The notes below the pieces were generated by a model. The model was not told the origin of the DNA, searched no databases, and saw nothing but the letters and a program-made list of their open reading frames with translations. The translations under genes were made by a program, and so were the position numbers. A stretch of 64,000 nt of DNA from NCBI GenBank assembly GCA_045110575.1, contig JBGCGF010000065.1, forward strand, positions 1 through 64,000, given 5' to 3'. Positions 60,616-64,000 of this stretch are shown one piece after another. The first letter of the stretch is position 1. Every line of letters starts with the position of its first letter. This DNA comes from CALDTK01 sp045110575. GTDB taxonomy: Bacteria > Bacteroidota > Bacteroidia > Chitinophagales > Saprospiraceae.

Positions 60616-61821
60616 ATGCAAGATGTTCTGATTTACGACTGTGTTCGCACCCCCAGAGGTCGCGCCCGTGCGGGTGGGGGCCTTTACGAAGTAGCTCCTC
60701 ACCGATTGGTAGCGGATTTGCTCACTGCGGTTACGGATCGCCTCTCTCTCGATCCGACGCAAGTCGCAGACCTTATCCTAGGTTGTGTAACTCCAATTGG
60801 AGATCAGGGGTACAACATAGCCCAGGCTAGTCTCATGGCTGCCAAGTGGCCAGACAGTGTCGCTGGCGCTCAAGTGAATCGCTACTGCGCCAGTGGACTC
60901 GAAAGCATTCATAGTGCAGCTGCCCGTATAGCTGCAGGATGGGACGACCTTATCGTAGCCGGCGGAGTTGAGTCAATGAGCCGTGTACCGCTAGGAAGTG
61001 ATGGCGGTCCGTTACTTGATAATCCATCACTCATGTTAGAGACCTCAGCGATTCCGCAAGGAATCAGTGCCGACCTAATTGCCTCCTTGCAATCCTTCAC
61101 TCGCGAAGAACTGGATACGTTCGCACTTCAGTCTCAGCAACGAGCTGAAAATGCACGCAAGAAGGAACTGTTCAAGAAGTCTATCGTCGTGATTAAGGAC
61201 GAGAACGGCATCGTAATGCTCGACGCTGATGAGCATCCTCGTCCTACTTCGACCCTTGAGGCGCTTGGAGGTCTTTCTCCAGCTTTCGCCAAAACAGGAG
61301 ATCTCGGTTTCGATGCACTCGCGTTACGCAAGTATCCGGCACTTGCGAAGATTGACCACAGGCATACTGCAGGAAACAGTTCAGGCTTGGTAGATGGAGC
61401 AGGATTAGTTGTACTCGGAAACGAAGCGATGGGCAAGCAGCTTGGTCTAAAGCCACGTGCTAGAATCCGCGCGATCGGTGTTGCCAGTTCTGACCCGACG
61501 ATTATGCTCACCGGTATGATTCCAGCCACGGAGAAGGTTTTGGCGAAAGCTGAACTCACCATATCCGACATAGATTTAATTGAAGTGAACGAGGCCTTTG
61601 CAGCAGTGCCGCTCGCCTTCATGAAGCACTTCGGGTTGAAGGATACCAACGTCAATGTGAACGGAGGTTCGATCGCACTCGGGCACCCCGTCGGTGCAAC
61701 AGGAGCGATGCTCGTTGGTACTATCGTCGATGTACTCGAGCAACGTAAAAAGAAACTCGGACTCGTAACGTTGTGCGCTGGCGGAGGGCAGGGCATTGCC
61801 GCGGTTATCGAACTCATCTAA
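60616..61821 (+). CDS. Acetyl-CoA C-acyltransferase (thiolase)
   Basis: The 401-residue protein has the nucleophilic Cys in NRYCASGLESIH (about residue 91), the second motif NVNGGSIALGHPVGATGAM with the active His, and the C-terminal base LCAGGGQG. It acts in fatty acid beta-oxidation or acetoacetyl-CoA metabolism. No FadB-like gene is beside it. Two exact 14-mers lie only 265 bp apart in opposite orientations (61282, encoding AFAKT; 61547, encoding VLAKA). Confidence 0.94.
   Translation: MQDVLIYDCVRTPRGRARAGGGLYEVAPHRLVADLLTAVTDRLSLDPTQVADLILGCVTPIGDQGYNIAQASLMAAKWPDSVAGAQVNRYCASGLESIHSAAARIAAGWDDLIVAGGVESMSRVPLGSDGGPLLDNPSLMLETSAIPQGISADLIASLQSFTREELDTFALQSQQRAENARKKELFKKSIVVIKDENGIVMLDADEHPRPTSTLEALGGLSPAFAKTGDLGFDALALRKYPALAKIDHRHTAGNSSGLVDGAGLVVLGNEAMGKQLGLKPRARIRAIGVASSDPTIMLTGMIPATEKVLAKAELTISDIDLIEVNEAFAAVPLAFMKHFGLKDTNVNVNGGSIALGHPVGATGAMLVGTIVDVLEQRKKKLGLVTLCAGGGQGIAAVIELI
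61282..61295 (-). repeat. Iterated 14-mer (GCTTTCGCCAAAAC on + strand), exact copy 10
   Basis: Exact copy inside the thiolase gene; encodes AFAKT. Confidence 0.95.
61547..61560 (+). repeat. Iterated 14-mer GTTTTGGCGAAAGC, exact copy 11
   Basis: Exact copy inside the thiolase gene, opposite to copy 10; encodes VLAKA. Confidence 0.95.
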
Positions 61822-61903
61822 AGGGCAAACTTGGTATGATTTGGGTCTCTAGATTGCTGCCCTTCAGGAATATCAGTTATTCTTGAGGTCAAACTAGAAA
61901 CCT

Positions 61904-63583
61904 ATGCCTACGACATCTTTCAAAGTTCCATTTAAGCAGCCTTACAAGGTCGCTAAGAAATACGAGCATTCTGCCGCTTACTTCTGTATGGAGTTCGGTA
62001 TCGACCAAGCACTAAAGATCTACTCAGGTGGTCTTGGCTTCTTAGCTGGTAGCCACATGCGATCGGCGTACAACCTTAAGCAGAACGTCATTGGAATTGG
62101 CATCAAATGGTCGTGGGGATACTACGATCAGATGCGCAATCAAGACGGTTCGATGAAGGCCGAGTTCCTTGAGAAGAACTATGATTTCCTTCAGGATACA
62201 GGGATCGTTTTTGAGATTGAAGTCAACAGTCACCCCGTAAAGGTGAAGGCCTTTTATCTCGATCCCGAGACTTTTGGTACCGCACCGATGTTCTTGTTGT
62301 CAACTGATATTCCAGAGAACGACTATCTCGCTCGTCAGATTTCGAAGCGTCTCTACGATTCGAATGTGGAAGCAAAAATTGCGCAGTATATCCTTCTTGG
62401 TAAAGGAGGAGCCGTGCTTTTAGAGAAGCTCAAGGTGAAGCCAGATACGTATCACTTCAACGAGGCGCATGCTTTGCCAGCGGCATTCCACCTGTATGAG
62501 CAGGAGCGTGATCTTGAAAAAGTGAAGGCAAAATGTGTGGTTACAACCCACACGCCAGTGAAAGCTGGAAACGAAATTCACTCTTTCCGCACCCTAAACA
62601 AGCTGAGCTTTTTCGGTAAGATGAAGGCTGAGGAAGTCCGCAAACTTGTTGGCGTAGAAGGAGATGAGTTCAACCAGACGTTAGCTACGCTGCGCATGAG
62701 TCGCCTTAGTAATGGTGTTTCTAAAATGCACGGAGAGGTTGCACGTGAGATGTGGGGTGAGTTCGAGGGCATTTGTCCGATCACACACATTACCAATGCA
62801 CAAGAGCGCAAGTATTGGCAATTGCCAGAGATCGCAAAAGCTCACAAAGCTGGCGATATGGCAGGTGTCATGTCTATTAAGCGGACGCACAAAGTCGAGC
62901 TGCTTCGCGAGGTAGCCAACCAGACCGGTAAGCTGATGAATCCAGATGCAATCACGATTGTATGGGCGCGTCGATTCGCAGGATACAAGCGTGCTGACTT
63001 GATCACACGAGATGAGAAGCGTTTTGAAAAACTACTCAGTAACACAAAATTGCCTGTACAAATCATTTGGGCAGGAAAGCCTTACCCGACTGATTATGAT
63101 TCAGTTAGTGTTTGGGATCGCCTCGTTAACATGAGTCGACGTTTCCCAAACATGGCCGTGTTGAATGGTTACGAACTTCACCTTAGTGCGTTGATGAAAC
63201 GAGGATCTGATGTGTGGCTCAATAACCCACGCATCACACGTGAGGCATCGGGTACAAGCGGTATGACGTCTGCGATGAACGCAGGTATCAACCTCTCGAC
63301 CAACGATGGTTGGATCCCGGAGTTCGCAAAGAACGGCGAGAACAGTTTTGTCATCGTACCGCCTGCAGAGGGCTTTGATAGTGAGTTTGCAGAAGACAAG
63401 CACGATGTCGAGTCGATGTACGACATCATCGAGAATCAGATCCTACCTGCGTACTATGCACGAGGACAGAAGAAGTGGAAGTCGATCGTCTCTCAGAGCA
63501 TGAGTGACGTTGTGCCGTTCTTTGGTAGCGATCGCATGGCGGCTGACTACTACAAGAAGCTGTACACCGCAAAGAAGAAGTAA
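61904..63583 (+). CDS. GT35 alpha-glucan phosphorylase-like protein, PLP lysine replaced
   Basis: The 559-residue protein belongs to the short alpha-glucan phosphorylase group: AYFCMEFGIDQALKIYSGGLGFLAGSH at the N-terminus, FNEAHALPAAFHLYE, TTHTPVKAGNE, and WARRFAGYKRADLI with WAGKPYP. At the PLP site the sequence is EASGTSGMTSAMNAGINLSTNDGW. Phosphorylases usually have GTGNMK or GTSGMK there; the lysine that carries PLP is Thr in this protein. So it may not use PLP, or it may act differently from a normal phosphorylase. The glycogen role is inferred. Confidence 0.85.
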   Translation: MPTTSFKVPFKQPYKVAKKYEHSAAYFCMEFGIDQALKIYSGGLGFLAGSHMRSAYNLKQNVIGIGIKWSWGYYDQMRNQDGSMKAEFLEKNYDFLQDTGIVFEIEVNSHPVKVKAFYLDPETFGTAPMFLLSTDIPENDYLARQISKRLYDSNVEAKIAQYILLGKGGAVLLEKLKVKPDTYHFNEAHALPAAFHLYEQERDLEKVKAKCVVTTHTPVKAGNEIHSFRTLNKLSFFGKMKAEEVRKLVGVEGDEFNQTLATLRMSRLSNGVSKMHGEVAREMWGEFEGICPITHITNAQERKYWQLPEIAKAHKAGDMAGVMSIKRTHKVELLREVANQTGKLMNPDAITIVWARRFAGYKRADLITRDEKRFEKLLSNTKLPVQIIWAGKPYPTDYDSVSVWDRLVNMSRRFPNMAVLNGYELHLSALMKRGSDVWLNNPRITREASGTSGMTSAMNAGINLSTNDGWIPEFAKNGENSFVIVPPAEGFDSEFAEDKHDVESMYDIIENQILPAYYARGQKKWKSIVSQSMSDVVPFFGSDRMAADYYKKLYTAKKK

Positions 63584-63610
63584 GGAAAATGAACTTCATT
63601 TTCGCTGCCT

Positions 63611-63618
63611 TACCTTAA
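63611..63618 (+). promoter_or_regulatory. -7 box TACCTTAA, 4 nt before GTG
   Basis: Directly precedes the GTG at 63623; supports that start for comF. Confidence 0.45.
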
Positions 63619-63622
63619 GGCT

Positions 63623-64000
63623 GTGGGAAGTGAAGTTCAACGCAATTCAATCTTTAGAAAAGTAGCTGCAGGGCTCTCGGAATTCGTGTTCCCAGAGCCC
63701 TGCGCTGTTTGCGGTCGGCCTGTACCTACAGGAACACAATATGTGTGCGTACGATGTCGTGCAAAGTTGACGACACTAGACCTGCATCATCTTCCGGAAA
63801 ACTCAATGACAGATCGGTTCTGGGGGCGGATTCCTGTTGAGCGTGCCGCTGCATTGTTGCCGTATAGTCAGGGAACGCCTGCACAGCGTCTGATGTGGTT
63901 GTTGAAGTACGATGATCGCCCTGAGGTAGGTTTTAAATTAGGAGCATGGCTAGGGCAAATGCTTGCAGGGGCGTTTGTCTTTGGCGCGGTCGATTATGTC
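63623..64000 (+). CDS. comF: ComF-family phosphoribosyltransferase-like protein, 3' end outside window
   Basis: The frame is open to the window edge from a GTG that follows a -7 box by 4 nt. About 126 residues are visible. The zinc-finger-like start has CAVCGRPV and CVRCRAKL (two CxxC pairs), then the typical ERAAALLPYSQGTPAQRLMWLLKYDDRPEVG, which is diagnostic of ComF (ComFC). The catalytic PRT loop would lie beyond the end. In naturally competent bacteria ComF helps DNA import and integration; the family is also widespread in non-competent ones. Confidence 0.9.
   Translation, partial: MGSEVQRNSIFRKVAAGLSEFVFPEPCAVCGRPVPTGTQYVCVRCRAKLTTLDLHHLPENSMTDRFWGRIPVERAAALLPYSQGTPAQRLMWLLKYDDRPEVGFKLGAWLGQMLAGAFVFGAVDYV

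Noticed and set aside
6525..61560. The 14-mer as a KOPS-like chromosome-polarity signal
   Set aside because: Exact copies are split 6 to 5 between strands in this window, so no polarity; a replication switch point inside the window would be needed to rescue the idea.

Overview
The window looks like a chromosomal segment of a member of the Bacteroidota, probably an aquatic Flavobacteriales-like organism; the genus cannot be told from the sequence. The reasons are type IX secretion system (T9SS) C-terminal sorting domains, a PorP/SprF-family protein beside an SprB-repeat adhesin, QueG, a Bacteroidota-style curli cluster, and -7 promoter boxes of the TAnnTTTG class, many of them 4 to 6 nt from the start codon. 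No tRNA, rRNA, CRISPR array or prophage was recognised.

Layout. Bases 1-5.7 kb: the 3' part of a giant T9SS adhesin with near-identical tandem modules, then porP/sprF. 5.8-11.2 kb: a lone receiver protein, queG, fabG, a metallo-beta-lactamase-fold hydrolase, an outer-membrane barrel protein, a lipoprotein and a Ppx/GppA phosphatase. 11.3-14.7 kb: a secreted glycoside hydrolase with DUF11 repeats. 15-21.7 kb: ABC exporter, membrane protein, glycosyltransferase, copper ATPase plus a small metallochaperone, and pdxH. 21.8-36.7 kb: a two-sided curli (functional amyloid) locus. Five curlin-repeat genes and one T9SS cargo gene point left; a short curlin-like gene, csgE, a csgH-like gene, csgF, csgG and a coupled lipoprotein gene point right, from a 677-bp intergenic region. 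36.9-49.8 kb: tatC, a thioredoxin-like protein, a fatty acid desaturase, amidohydrolases, a DUF2807 protein, and a lipoprotein frame broken by an amber codon followed by an AT-rich gene of unknown function. 49.8-56.8 kb: two REP-associated tyrosine transposase (RAYT) genes, each next to a long perfect palindrome, with ordinary genes between. 56.8-64 kb: aspS, hemA, a holin-like membrane protein, a thiolase, a GT35 phosphorylase homologue that appears to lack the PLP lysine, and the start of comF.

The most striking signal cuts across gene boundaries. The 14-mer GTTTTGGCGAAAGC occurs 11 times exactly (both strands) and at least 10 more times with one mismatch, always inside coding sequence, in unrelated proteins and several reading frames. 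It is absent in exact form from the adhesin and from the curlin structural genes. This is the behaviour of an iterated genomic signature such as an uptake sequence, a HIP1-like element or a protein-binding site, not of protein homology. The second main point is the curli locus, which has several unusual architectures: a CsgH-like/CsgE fusion, CsgG with a barrel-like extension, an ATGA-coupled lipoprotein, a frameshifted curlin and repeated intergenic hairpins.
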